Shown: piece after piece, positions 35,990 through 47,498 of the stretch
Layout of the letters: the number at the start of each line of letters is the position of its first letter
How positions within the stretch are numbered: the stretch's first letter is position 1
NCBI GenBank assembly: GCA_963932465.1
Contig: OZ010792.1
Location: 279,665,836-279,729,835 of the forward strand
Length of the DNA: 64,000 nucleotides
Source: Maratus speciosus
Taxonomy: Eukaryota > Arthropoda > Arachnida > Araneae > Salticidae
Direction of reading: 5' to 3'
Program-made: the position numbers and the translations under genes
Notes under the pieces: generated by a model
Database searches by the model: none
What the model was told of the DNA's origin: nothing
The model's input: only the letters and a program-made list of their open reading frames with translations

Positions 35990-37114
35990 CAGGGGTCGAT
36001 CCAGGCAAAATTTGGGGTCTATTTAGGGCCCCTTCACAAAAATGAAAATAAAACAGGCCCCTTCACAAAATTCCGCTAAATAAAATAAGCTCCTTTTGTA
36101 ACATTCTTTTTACTCGACTGCCAAGAAGGGTTGTGTGTTTCACGCGTATCTGGGTATGTGGATTGCTCGAAACATCCCAACGGCTGAATGAATTTTAATG
36201 AATGAGGTCTGAGGTCTCTCTATCGATTCATCTTAACCGTCCGATGGTTATAGGCTGTGTTTTGTTTTTATAAATTCAAAATGGCGGTTGAGACGGAATT
36301 TTTTTTTTTTTTTTACGCACCATATTGAGTGGCATATCATTGGATAGGTCTTTCAAAATGAAGACGATGTTTCATTGACATTCATTACAGTCATAAGCTC
36401 CATTTAAATATTACACAACCTGGAAGTTGTGTAGGTAGGATCTTTACCTTTACTGCAACTCTAACCTTCAAAGACATCTGGCCTCATCGAAACAGTGTTT
36501 ATAGATAGGAACTAACAATTAAACACAACTTAAAAGGCATCAAAGGTTCACTCAGCCTTTCATCCCTTCGGGGTCGATAAAATGAGTACCAAGCTTGCTT
36601 GGGAACTAAACACCGAGGGTCTCGCGTTAGGTTGACCACCTGGCCGGGACGCATGCTACATAGCACCTCGGGGCCCAGGGTCAAGAAAACAGAGATGGGC
36701 ACTGTCGGCCCAGATCCTTCTTGGATTGTATAGCCACAGAGTTTAGTTTTTAGTTTTAAAAGGCATCAATACAAGTACATGAAAAAATAGGTAAGTTATA
36801 TAAAAAATAGTTCCACATTGATAAGAAATAATTAATTAGTTCGCTCTTTACGCAGTCGGGTTTTTTGATTTTTTAAATTTAATTACTTTATTCATAAAAA
36901 CTGTTTTAAAATGTGTAATTTGTAAATAAAACCAGGTCACGAAGAACAAAAACTTTAGCAAGGGGATTTAAAGAAGTTTTTGTTAATAAATTCTTCGTTC
37001 GAATTTGAGTAACTGGATTTCAACTTTCATTACAAAAATTTTATGAAATTCATAAAAATAACTTTTACTTTTCACAAAATGGGCCCCAAGAATAAAAACC
37101 TGCACTGACCCCTG
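35990..37114. mobile_element. hAT-like TIR element X, carrying a SINE
   Basis: The left end is CAGGGGTCGATCCAGG and the right end in reverse complement is CAGGGGTCAGTGCAGG, with GGGCCC words further in on both sides. The flanking octamers tacccagt and ctagcttt do not match, so the TSD is lost or the ends are from different insertions. The SINE at 36544-36755 inserted later. No transposase is seen. Confidence 0.6.
36544..36755 (+). mobile_element. 5'-truncated tRNA-type SINE with 14-bp TSD
   Basis: The direct repeat TTAAAAGGCATCAA flanks the element exactly (36530-36543, 36756-36769). The body starts near a B-box-like ggttcactc and contains tttcatcccttcggggtcga and gtaccaagc. This core module is known from SINE families of several invertebrate groups, and I associate it with chelicerates here. 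The A-box half is missing. The tail is T-rich (tttagtttttagt). Confidence 0.75.
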
Positions 37115-39642
37115 CTAGCTTTTGCTTACTCATAATGTTCATTAATGCTTCAAAATTGTCTTAAACTCCAATTTAAATGTGGTAACTTGAGCAAACATTT
37201 CTATTTTTATTTGCGCATAAAACTGTGCTGGGAAACGGGACAACTTTACCAAATGTCTAAAAATCAGGGTTGGAAAAAAAAACAAAAAAAAAAAACCCGG
37301 TTTATTTGGTTTAAACCGGGTTTTTAAAAATATATTTTCCTATTACATATACATGCATATTTATCGATAAAAATAAGCATTGTTGGATATTAAAGTAATA
37401 TAACTTCATTTAAAAATAATTTAAATTAAATAATTACAATCAGTTATCTAGAAAATTGAAATCATTTAAAATTTAAACATTTTTAGTAAAAGCTATGTCT
37501 TATGTTCTATGCATAAGACATATGCATAGTGAAACATTAATACCTTGAAAATCTTAATAAACCAATCTTTTAATTACTAGTACTATAAATAAATATATGA
37601 TATAGTTTCATAAATATAATATATTTTCACATGGCTATAAAAATAATTTCTTTGAAATACCTGTTATCTGAGATTTTTAAAAAATTTTCTGTTAGAACAC
37701 TACATGAACAATTATCTTTTGTTTAAAATAAAGCTTTTTATGAAGTATTCTTGGAATTTGAATTTAACAATAGAGTTTTTATGAATTTCGAGAAGTATTG
37801 TGTATTATAATTTTTTTATTCTCTGAAACTGCCAGGTTAAAAAAAAAAGGGGGGGGGGGGGCGACAGTAAAATAAACAGAAATTTTTTAGACTACTGAAA
37901 ACATTGATCTTTAAATGGAGAGTAGTTTTATAAAAGTTGTCACCCACTAAAACATTTAAACAGCCATTAGACTTTTTTTCTAAGCTATTTTATAATATGT
38001 ATTACTTTTAAATGTTTAAAATGAAAATTAATAATATATATTTTTAGGCATTTTTATGAAACTTTTTTCTATTATGTCTCAAGTGAACCTTATCTCGACC
38101 CCCCCCCCCCCCCCCCCCCCCATTTTCTTGTCAGATCTAAATAGTGGGATAGTGGGTTCGGTTATAAAATAATTTTGGTCATTTTCTGGATGGATGCAAA
38201 AATGCAACAAAAATATTGGAAGCATATAAGAGGGGGGGGAGGGGCTCAAAAATTTAATAATCAGACATTGTATACTCAAATCCTTGGAGTTTCTTTCTGA
38301 ATTGCTGTGCAAAAGAGCTATCAAATCAAGGGTGATCGTATAATAAGTATATGAAAGAGTTATTAAAATATCTTTCGGGAGTGAAACTTTTTTCAGTCTT
38401 TAAAAGAGAAAGGAGGTTTCCATAAAGTTCTTTTTGGAATGGAATATTTTGTCCTATTTAGACAACTTTTGATTAAATTTTTTTTTTTAATACTTTCTAA
38501 GTTACGAAAAGAAAATAACTATCATGCGTACAGTTATATTTTATTTTATTCTATAAATAACTTAAATGTGTCTAAATTATAAGTTTTTTATGGGCGTCAT
38601 TCTATAGATGAAAAAGGTTTTCCACCTTTTTTCCTATTACATGCTTTCATGCCTGTGAATGTCTTCTTATTTGATTTCATATCTTGACTTTCTTTTTTAT
38701 ATTTAAAGGATAATCTCCTCAATCAAGAAAATTTTCTTTTACAGCTGGACTGAAATCTTAAAGGTCATTTTATGTTATTAATTGTAAATCTGTGTTTTCT
38801 CAAAGGAAAATATTATATTCTAAATATTGAATATTTTAAATTTATTTTATCTTTGCTAAATTCACATGTTTTAAGTTTTTTCTTTAGAGCTTTAACTATG
38901 TTCATCAACACATGCAATTTGCATTCTACATGCATACAAACATGACCTAGACTCACTAAGCCTCACGGTGACAGCTGAGATAAGACTGTTAAAAGTAGAA
39001 ATTATTTTTATACAATAATTTGAAACACTTAAATTACAAAAATGAGAAAATATTATATTAGATTTGTTCTAAAAAAATCAATTGGCTTTTTTGAGAAAAA
39101 AACCAGTTTGGGTAAACAATTGGTTTAAACCATACCAAACCTTGATGGTAACAGAATAAAATCATAATGCAAAAACTCCAATCCCAAAGTAGGAATTTAT
39201 GAAAAACAAATGCTTACTAAATCCAATATAGCCATAGAGCAGGCATGAGATTGCAAAAAGATAAAAAAAAAAGAGGAAAAGTGCGTGAAACAGGAAAATG
39301 AGAAATTATTTAAAATAGCGCGCGTTTAAGCACATGCTATTTCAAATAAGGTTATTTTATTCACAATAAAACTTAATATTTTTGTTTAAATGCTGCTTTA
39401 TTAAGAAAGGGGAGGGGGGTCAGTAATTTATGCAAATAATATAAGTAATTCTAAACTAAAAATTCCTACTTTAAGTTCATAATTCTGATGCAATGTGTTA
39501 TGCAGCAATCTTAGGTAATTGTCCAATTAAAAATTTTAACATGCTTTTACTCAAAACATGAGTTAATAAACATGGCAAGCTAATGTTTAACTTGTCACTC
39601 AGCTGCAAAAAATCTGGTAAAAACATTGTTGCAGCAAATTTT

Positions 39643-39972
39643 TTGCGATTATGTGACGAAATTCGCGATCTTTGAGAAAATTCACATTTTTTTCGCGATC
39701 CTTTGACAGAGTTCGCGCGATCTTTTGACGAAATAAGCGTTTGCCAGCGATCTTTTGACGAAATTCACGTTTTTTCCAGCGATCTTTTGACTAAATTTGT
39801 GTTTTTTCCGCGATTCTTTGCCAAAATTTTCGTTTTTCCGTCGATTCTTTGACAGATTTTACGTTTTCCCCGCTATCCTTTGAACGAAACTCGCGTTTTT
39901 TCAGCGTTTCTTGGACAGAATTTGCATTTTCCTCGCTATTCTGAGAAGAAATCCGCGTTTTTTTTTGACGAA
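39643..39972 (-). repeat. 31-bp-type minisatellite, left part in E
   Basis: About ten degenerate repeats such as gcgatcttttgacgaaattc. They continue after the F insertion at 42690-43450 in the same orientation, so this is one block split in two. Confidence 0.85.
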
Positions 39973-40756
39973 ATTCGAGCTATTCAATCTCAATTCAGGC
40001 AGGCAGTACTGATATGCGTCAATTCACCATCATAGATTTTTTTCAAAAAATTACAGTAGTTACAACTAAGTAATACATAAAATTTCCCAATGGGATTTTT
40101 CCCCCCAAAATTTTTTTCTGTGGTTACAGCACTTTAAAGTTTACGATAAAATTGACAATTTTCGAAAAAACAGAAAAACGCTTCATTTTGAAACGAACAC
40201 AGTATCAAAAATATTTAATGTATCCAGTCAATTTATTTTTTACAAATAGTTAAGCTGAATTTTACTTTAGCATAGTTTTAAAAAATATAGTGACATTTTA
40301 AATTAATTTAAAAAAAATGTTTCTAAGTACTAAAAATGGAATTATTACTAATTTTAAGATTTTTTTTCAGAATGAAAAAAAATATCTTAAAGCTAAACAT
40401 TGATGGTAATCCAAAGACCTTTAACGGGACTTTCACAGTAAATTTTATTTTAAGCCTAAGATGCATGCAACTTTTGCAATTCAATTTTAAATTATGCAAA
40501 ATTTCGTAAAATCGCTACTTTTGAGATGCAATTTCTCAAAAACACCATTTTTTAAAAATCTAATAATATGCTCAATTGATACCCTATTAGTTTCTAATAA
40601 ATACCTTATAAGCAAATCGTGTGTTTTTGCTTAGAAAATTTTATATGATTTTTTGAAAATAACATGTTGTGTATATTTTTCAAAAGACCAGAAAGTCAAG
40701 CTTTTTCTTATTTCACTTAATTTATAATTTATTATGAAATATTGATTATGAAAGTA

Positions 40757-41145
40757 ATTGGTGGATAGGACAAATCAGTAGCATATCACGAGAACTAAAT
40801 GACATTACAGTATCATTCATGTACTCCCATGGTCCATCAAAAGCATTCCAGTGGCCAGAAGAATCAGGAAAGAAATCTGGAATCGATACCAGGGAGGAAA
40901 GAGCATCGATACATCTTGCAACCATCACATTTGACGAGTGGTGCCCATTAAATTTGGCGAGTGAGGACAATAAAGTTAATCGCCACGTTTTAAGTGTTAC
41001 TCGATGCATTTATCTTTTTTCTTTCCAGATTCTTCAGGCCACAGGAATGCTTTTTCTGAACCATGGGGTATATGAATGATGCTGTAATGTCCCTCAGTTC
41101 TCATGATATGCTATTGATTTGTCTTATCCATCAATTATTTTCATA
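40757..41145. pseudogene. inverted duplicate of a transposase C-terminal segment
   Basis: Two head-to-head copies of about 105 bp (40757-40865 plus, 41033-41145 minus) share phrases such as caaatcagtagcatatca and gaatgatgctgtaatg in opposite orientation. The plus-strand copy translates in part as ISSISRELNDITVSFMY and HGPSKAFQWPEES. This resembles the C-terminal small-domain tail found in transposases of this type (WIGQI...V-FM-PHGPSKSF-WP). The arrangement suggests internal inversion or duplication during decay of F. Confidence 0.55.
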
Positions 41146-41344
41146 AAAGCACCCAATGAAATCACCGATTTATAAATCGTGCATTGAATAATGTTTTGTT
41201 ATCTGGCTGGAGGTTTCAACTTTTGTCAATGCATTTTTAATTATTCGTCCCATATAACCTTCATTATTTTTAATCATCCAATAATGTTTAGATCGTATAC
41301 CAACAATACATTTTACATTAGCTTATTCTTTGTCATTATTAGCT

Positions 41345-41737
41345 CTATAGGCTTGAATAATGTTTCTGTCTAGATGGAGTAGAAGGATACTTTTTTAACA
41401 GAGAGGATAGTTCAGCAGCAAATGAGACAGAATCTCGGATGGCTCTTATTGGCTCATTTTGGAGATTAAATTTCGTTGCATAATGCTTACATACCCCCCC
41501 CCCCCCACCCCCTACAGCATCACATGCACTTTTTTCATGGCCAGTAGCTGAAAAAATCCACTTCTTTAGTACAACTTCATTATTTTTGTGCAATCCATCA
41601 AAATAATACTTATTTTTAAAATGTGCTCTATCTCCATGTGATATATACACAATTGATTCCAGTGTTTGTAATTGGTACAACTTAGATAATTCTTTTTTTA
41701 TATTTTCTATAGACACAAACAGCATGAGCTGTATCAT
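41345..41737 (-). pseudogene. transposase fragment of element F
   Basis: A 130-codon minus-strand ORF contains ELSKLYQLQTLESIVYISHG, then AHFKNKYYFDGL, KWIFSATGHEKSACDAVGG and HYATKFNL. This order (YISDG...FKNKYNF...FSATGHGKSACD-VGG) recurs in transposon-encoded proteins of many invertebrates. I believe it is a DDE-type core of the Sola or a related group, but I cannot name the family with certainty. The usual D of ISDG is H here, and a G6 run near the GG motif looks like homopolymer slippage. The N-terminal half is missing and the tail is rearranged (40757-41145), so it is not functional. Confidence 0.65.
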
Positions 41738-42689
41738 GAGTTATATCATCAGAAACTACAACAAAACTCTATTTCTTTTCTAAAATATGCTGTACAGGTA
41801 AATAATGATATTTGCGTATTTTGCCAGTGAAAGCCTTGTACTTCATCTGTCAGGATTTAACTACTAGATATTTTGCTACACCTTTACACCTTTTATTAAA
41901 AATTATTACATATTATTCTTTTTATAAAAAATTTAATCACATTATAAATTCAGTGAAATAAGAAAAAGCTTGACTTTCTGGCCTTTTGAAAAATATACAC
42001 AACATGATATTTTCAAAAAATCATATAAAATTTTCTAAGCAAAAACACACGATTTGCTTATAAGGTATTTATTAGAAACTAATAAGGTATCAATTGAGCA
42101 TATTATCAGATTTTAAAAAAATGGTGTTTTTGAAAAATTGCATCTCAAAAATAGCGATTTTACAAAATTTTGCATAATTTAAATTTGAATTGCAAAAGTT
42201 GCATGCATCTTAGGATTAAAATAAAATTTACTGTGAAACTCCCATTAAAGGTCTTTGGATTACCACCAATGTTTAGCTTTAAAATATTTTTTTTCATTCT
42301 GAAAAAAAAATCTTAAAATCAGTAATAATTCCATTTTTTGTACTTAGAAACAATTTTTTAAAATTAATTTAAAATGTCACTATATTTTTTAAAACTAGGC
42401 TAAAGTAAAATTCAGCTTAATAACTATTTGTAAAAAATAAATTGACTGGATACGTCAAACATTTTTGATACTGTGTTCGTTTCAAAATGAAGCGTTTTTC
42501 TGTTTTTTCGAAAATTGTCAATTTTATCGTAAACTTTAAAGTGCTGTAACCACAGAAAAAATTTTTTGGAGAAAAATCCCATTGGGAAATTTTATGTATT
42601 ACTTAGTTGTAACTACTGTAATTTTTTGAAAAAAATCTATGATGGTGAATTGACATGTCCTGCCTGAGCTGAGATGGAATTGCTCATTC

Positions 42690-43450
42690 GCATTTTCCGC
42701 GATCTTTTCACGAAATTCGCATTTTCCCACGATCTTTTGACAAAATTTGCATTTTTTCCCGCGATTCTTTGACAAAATTTTCGTTTTTCCCGCTATCGTT
42801 TGACGTAATTCGCGATTATTTGACAGAAATTGCGTTTTTCCCCGCCTATCCTTTGACGAAATTCGCATTTTCTTTAGCGATCTTTTGACGAAATACGCGC
42901 TTTTTACGTGATATTTTGGCGAAATATGCACTTTTTACGCGATCTTTTAATGAAATACGTGCTTTTTACGTGATTTTTTTTATGAAATATGCACTTTTTA
43001 CGCGATCTTTTAACGAAATGTGCTCATTTTATGCGATCTTTTGACGAAATACATGCTTTTTACGCGATCTTTTACCGAAATATGTGCTTTTTACGCGATC
43101 TTTTGACGAAATACGCACTTTTTACGCAATCCTTTCACTTAACTGACGTTTTTCTCGCGATCCTTTCACAATATTTTGACTAAATTCGCGTTTTTCTGCG
43201 ATCTTTTGACGGAATTCGTGCTTTTTACGTGATTTTTTGTGACAAAATTCGCACTTTTTATGCAATTTTTTGACGTAATTCGCGCTTTTTCCGCGACATT
43301 TGCACAAAATTCGCTTTTTTCGTGATCTTTGGACAAAATTCGCTTTTTTCGCGATCTTTGGACAAAATTCGTATTTTTTCCTGCTATCCTTCGGCAGAGT
43401 TCACGTTTGTTACGCGATCTTTTGACGAAATTTGAGTTTTTTTGCGATTT
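42690..43450 (-). repeat. 31-bp-type minisatellite, right part in E
   Basis: About 24 repeats of the form cgcgatcttttgacgaaatacgcactttttac. A subset with acgcactttttacgcgatc forms a more homogeneous local block at 42880-43130, suggesting later local amplification. Confidence 0.9.
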
Positions 43451-44206
43451 TATGACCGAATTTTCAGATTGATGACCGATTTTTTTAAATTTCGGAACAA
43501 ATCACCCCTGCGAGAAACGGCAAAAAATCGGAAAATGCGGAAAATGACAAAAAAAGCGGAAAATCGCGGATCCGCGGAAGAATCTCATGCCTGCCATAGA
43601 GTAAAGAAAACTCACAGCCAATTATTCAATAGCATACAGAACAAAGAATAACCAATGGAGATAATTAGTTATGATTATGTCATCATTGAGGCTTTGAAGC
43701 ATGATATAATCCTTAATAAATTTTAACTAATCAAACAATCTAAGTAGTAAAAGTGCATTTTTAGATCTACTATTTTGGCTTTTTAAAAAATAAAAGCCTT
43801 AAAATGATTTTAGAAAAATTAGTTACTCTGCCATGTACATGTATATCTTATAAAAAAGGTTGGATTGATTAAAAATGTTTGTCGCTCTACAAATTTATTA
43901 ATAATTCATTTTCTAAAGCTTTGCTTGTAGCTTCTGCTTAACTTGGATTTTGCATTTTTGAATAATGTGCAAAATAAATTAGCAAAGGGAAAAAGAAAAA
44001 AAAAAAAAAAAAAGATGAAAAAAACCCAGCATGGTTTTAAAAAAAAAACATTCGGTTTAAATCAAACAACCCTGCTAAAAACCAATGAAAAACAACAAAA
44101 AACACAGGAAATTGAACTTTATGATTCAAATAATGTATTCAAATCATACATTTCAATAAAAAATAAAAAATAAATGAGCACTTAGAAAAAAAATCGAACA
44201 TTCTTG

Positions 44207-46116
44207 TCAAAAGACGAAAATTTTCTTCTTCTTTTCTATGTAAGGAGGTCCAACAATGTACACAACATCGGCTACGTTGACGAATGCCTCATCTGGAACA
44301 CTAGGAAAATGAAAACTCCACCCATTGTCTTTTGTTCAAAGGTATGACACCTCAAACTCTCCATGTCCGTAATAATGGGTGATTTTTGCAGGATAATGTT
44401 TCACACTTTTTTTTCCCCCAAGAACTTAACAATCACAAACATCCCAACTTTCAATTGTATGAAGAACTTAACTTGATGTCTTCAGTCATTGATGATTGAT
44501 CATCATCTTGAGGCACAATGCACTAACTCTTCACTGGGTTATCAGTCTTGTTTAGGTTCTGCTTCTTCCTCTAGTACTACACCTTGCTTGGATTCTGGGT
44601 CAGATGTGTTATGGAAGGAAAATGTACAATCTGATTTATCACTGCTGTGATGACCTTTCCTTTGACTGTTCTTTCTTTTCCGAGGCACCCCACACTGATT
44701 TGCTGTGGAACTACGTTCAGGAAGAGGTTGGTCTTTCTCCATCAAGTGTGATTTGCCAATAGCTTCTCCTGATGCTACATCAATTCTCCGTCTTATTTTC
44801 TTCTGAGAGCTCTGGCTACGGTTTCGATGGCAGGCTTGAAGATAGTTAAAAAGAGAATCACTGCCTCTTACAACGGTCACAGTAACATCTTTGTTCTCTG
44901 GCATCCAAGGGTAAACTTCGTCTGGATTGAATGTCACTATGTAACATTTTTTTCATCCCGATATGATGTTCGCTTTCATTTTTTGTTCTTCGTCCAAAGC
45001 ACTAAGTAGTTTTTGCCAATAGTCTTCTAAATGCACTCTTTTCGAGCATCTTGGAACTTGGGTTCTTCATATTCCATTATATTGGGTATCCATATTTTGA
45101 GTTCTTCATATGCCGTTAATATGGCTCTTCATTTTTTTTTTCATGAAGCAAAGACTGAAACGTCCAGGGTTGGCATAGATTAGTGGAAGATGGTGGCCAG
45201 AATGCAAATCGATGGTCATGTTTTTTTTTTGCATGCCTTGGTGACTGTCACATTCACATGGCTACTTAGATTGCCACCAATTATACAGTTTGGACCGGAA
45301 AGGTTTTTGACCCATGACAAAACAAAATAATTTGGAAAAAACACTACGAAAAAAAAAAAAAAAAGAAATAGAATAAAAAAAACGAAAAAAAAAAAAAAAA
45401 CCCACTTTCTTCCAGAAATCTAAGTGTCCCATAACTGCTTTCAATAGTAAACCACAAAAGGAGGAAGCAGCTCTCCTGATGCAGCAGCAGCAAACGTCAA
45501 GGAAATACTTGCTTTCGTTGCATTTATTACTCTTTCTTGGAATTTACATTCCTTACAAAATAGCATATTTTTTGATCCAGAATCATCTTTTAAATTTGTC
45601 TCATCATAATTTAATATTGTACTGAATACCTTGTAGAGACGGATTCAAGTGACTAAAATATGCTTTTAGCTGACTAATCCTACACTGGTGCGTGCATAAG
45701 AAATATTTTGGCATTTGCGCCAGGAAAGTCGTTCTTTGTAACGTTCGAGAAAACAGCAATACCAGTCCTCACCAGAGAAGGTTGTCTTTAAATTGTAGAA
45801 CTTTTTCGCCCACAGAATCCAGATAGTCTTTCACGATGAGTCAAAGATCCATGCTGTCTAAAGGCATGCCCCAGTCTGAGTATTTCTTCCTCTTCTTCAT
45901 CATAACTTAGTGAAGTCTGGCATCCTGGCTTTTTATCGTGAAGACACTTGACTTTATTTTCTATTGTTCGATGAGGAATATTCAACCTTTCAGCAGCTTG
46001 TCCGCTGCTCATTTGTTTATTGAGAACAGCTGTGACAGTGAGGTGCAAAGTTTCTTCATCATACTGGTGGTATTTCCATCCTCCCAGCTTTTTTCTTATT
46101 AATGACTTATTTTGAC
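44207..46116 (-). pseudogene. Tigger/pogo-like (DDE_1) transposase, frameshifted
   Basis: The minus strand carries, in order, an acceptor-like tttttcag at 46117-46120 and a pipsqueak-type helix-turn-helix (YDEETLHLTVTAVLNKQM and SGQAAERLNIPHRTIENKVK, within 45788-46115). Next come SGEDWYCCFLERYKERLSWR in another frame and ILNYDETNLKDD with ATKASISLTFAAAASGELLP (the first catalytic Asp region of DDE_1). These are followed by the C-terminal stretch TFNPDEVYPWMPENKD (44542-44937) and a final segment VPDEAFVNVADVVYIVGP ending at a stop at 44207-44209. At least four frame changes and poly(A)/(T) expansions (45345-45400) break it. Domain order and motifs fit jerky/Tigger-type transposases. The ends of the surrounding element were not found. 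Confidence 0.85.
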
Positions 46117-46715
46117 CTGAAAAAACAAAAACAAAATAATAATTGAAAAGCCTCTAATTTGAAGAAAAAGTATGAAAGAATCTAGGAAATGACAAAATTC
46201 TAGGTTGCCAAAGTGTCTCACTCTTCCAAAGATACCTGGTACAACTTTGCCAACTAATATTATCAACCATAAAAATAACATTAGATCACATCAAGTTCCA
46301 AAAGCGATTCAGAAAGTTTATCATACACTCTATCAAAAAAATAGGCAGTTTCTACATACATTCAAATTAAAAAGGTGAAACTGAATGCTTTTTTAGATGT
46401 CCAAAATGAACTGTTTCGCAGTTACAAAATATTTTCTCTGATAACGGCTATAAAACAACTGCTAAGACAAAAAATGTGTGGGAATAGTGTCATACAATGT
46501 CTTCTTTGTGAAATGAAAACACCTACTTTAATTGGATCTGGAACTTCTCAGAGCACCAAACAACATATTTTTCAAAAAGTTGCAAAGTTGTCCTGGTTTA
46601 CGCTATATAGGTCGAACTTTAAGAATATTTCATAACATATATGTAATGTTGGAAAATGTTTCATAATCTATTCGAGACACATGTTTTCTCTTTTGTGTGT
46701 TAAAGTAAACAAGTG

Positions 46716-47333
46716 CAGTTAACTCTCTTTAATCTGCACACCTATAAACCTAAATATATTTGGATGTAAACAATGAAATTGGTAGCTAAAATTTTAAAGA
46801 AATTCGGTAGCAATAACTTTTTTTTCTATTTTTTACAGATTTTGTTTCATTTTTATCATTAATTGAATTGAATTTTCCGTTTTATTCCTGTTTCGCTCTA
46901 AACCATAAATTAAAGAATTATTTAATTAATAATTTTAAAAATGGTATTAACTTTTTTTATCAAAATCGTCTTTCATTTATGTACAGGAAATTGCATTTTT
47001 GCACAACTTGCAAGATTCCAAACATCTGCAAGAAACAACAATTAATCAACGTTTCAGAAAATTAAAACTGATCAGTGATGAATGTGCATTTGGATTTGCA
47101 CATAAAAATATGTATGTTTATTTTATTATGCTTATGATAAATTATTTAATTTTGAAGAGATATTTTATTTAGCTTATTTGAAATCATTATCTTACCTTTC
47201 CAACATGCATTCAGTCATATATTATTAATGGTAACTCATTTTATATGTGCAAAAGAAAAATGTAAACTAACAGTGACCTATTATCTTGCACAGCCTTTTA
47301 TCCCAAACTTTGCAGATTACAGGGATTTGACTG
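46716..47333. mobile_element. Tigger-like MITE
   Basis: The left end is CAGTTAACTCTCTTTAATCT and the right end in reverse complement is CAGTCAAATCCCTGTAATCT, matching at about 19 of 25 positions. TA follows the right end at 47334-47335, while the left TA has become TG. It carries no ORF of note. Confidence 0.6.
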
Positions 47334-47498
47334 TATATTAAAAAAAAAAAATAGTTGAGCAGTCTCATTTGTGATTCATTCATGTTGCTCAAAATATTTT
47401 TAAAATCATTTTTGAAGCAAATATGTTACATATTTTATTTAGCATATTATTTAACATGTTATGATTTGTTTCATGTGTTATATATTCTTTCTCTCTAG

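Larger units (their letters stand above)
39977..42685 (-). mobile_element. long-TIR element F, Sola-like, 4-bp TSD
   Basis: Inverted arms of about 750 bp (39977-40725 and 41950-42685) begin GAGC[T/A]ATTC and include the shared phrase caattcaccatcatag. The 4-mer ATTC flanks both ends (39973-39976, 42686-42689). Fusing the flanks restores gacgaaattcgcattttcc, a normal minisatellite unit, so the boundaries are well supported. A 4-bp TSD with a GAG terminus fits the Sola superfamily. That assignment is an inference, aided by the transposase fragment at 41345-41737. Confidence 0.75.
39240..43593. mobile_element. hAT-like shell E holding a minisatellite and a Sola-like element
   Basis: The ends are CAGGCATGAGATT and its exact inverse AATCTCATGCCTG. 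The octamer CCATAGAG flanks both (39232-39239, 43594-43601). A1 shows the unoccupied site once as ctctatgg at 1355-1362. The interior has 31-bp-type repeats in minus orientation on both sides (about 39643-39972 and 42690-43450), split by F (39977-42685). Near the right end lies a module (caaatcacccctgcgag and accgaattttcagattgatgacc) whose reverse complement resembles the segment in every array unit at 7.8-17.3 kb. E therefore links the array to a hAT family. Confidence 0.9.
37265..44074 (+). mobile_element. hAT-like element A2, inverted copy of A1
   Basis: The ends are CAGGGTTGGAAAAAAAAAC and ATTTAAACCGAATG-type sequence ending AACAACCCTG. The flanking octamers CTAAAAAT (37257-37264) and CTAAAAAC (44075-44082) match at 7 of 8 positions. 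Without the nested E (39240-43593) the element is about 2.45 kb. It aligns in reverse complement with A1 segments at 1.28-2.0, 6.94-7.41 and 32.17-32.62 kb. It is non-coding with long homopolymers, including C22 at about 38099-38120. Confidence 0.8.
35107..47498 (+). other. PRPF40A intron, 12.4 kb, filled with transposons
   Basis: The intron starts with donor gtattt and ends with ttctctctag. It contains elements X, the SINE, A2 with E and F, a Tigger-like pseudogene and a Tigger-like MITE, listed separately. Between 35107 and 35989 only AT-rich sequence, a (TA)n tract near 35830 and chance ORFs are seen. Confidence 0.7.

Noticed and set aside
35990..37114. Confident hAT call for X with TSD
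   Set aside because: The TIR is good but flanking octamers do not match, so only a tentative call is given.
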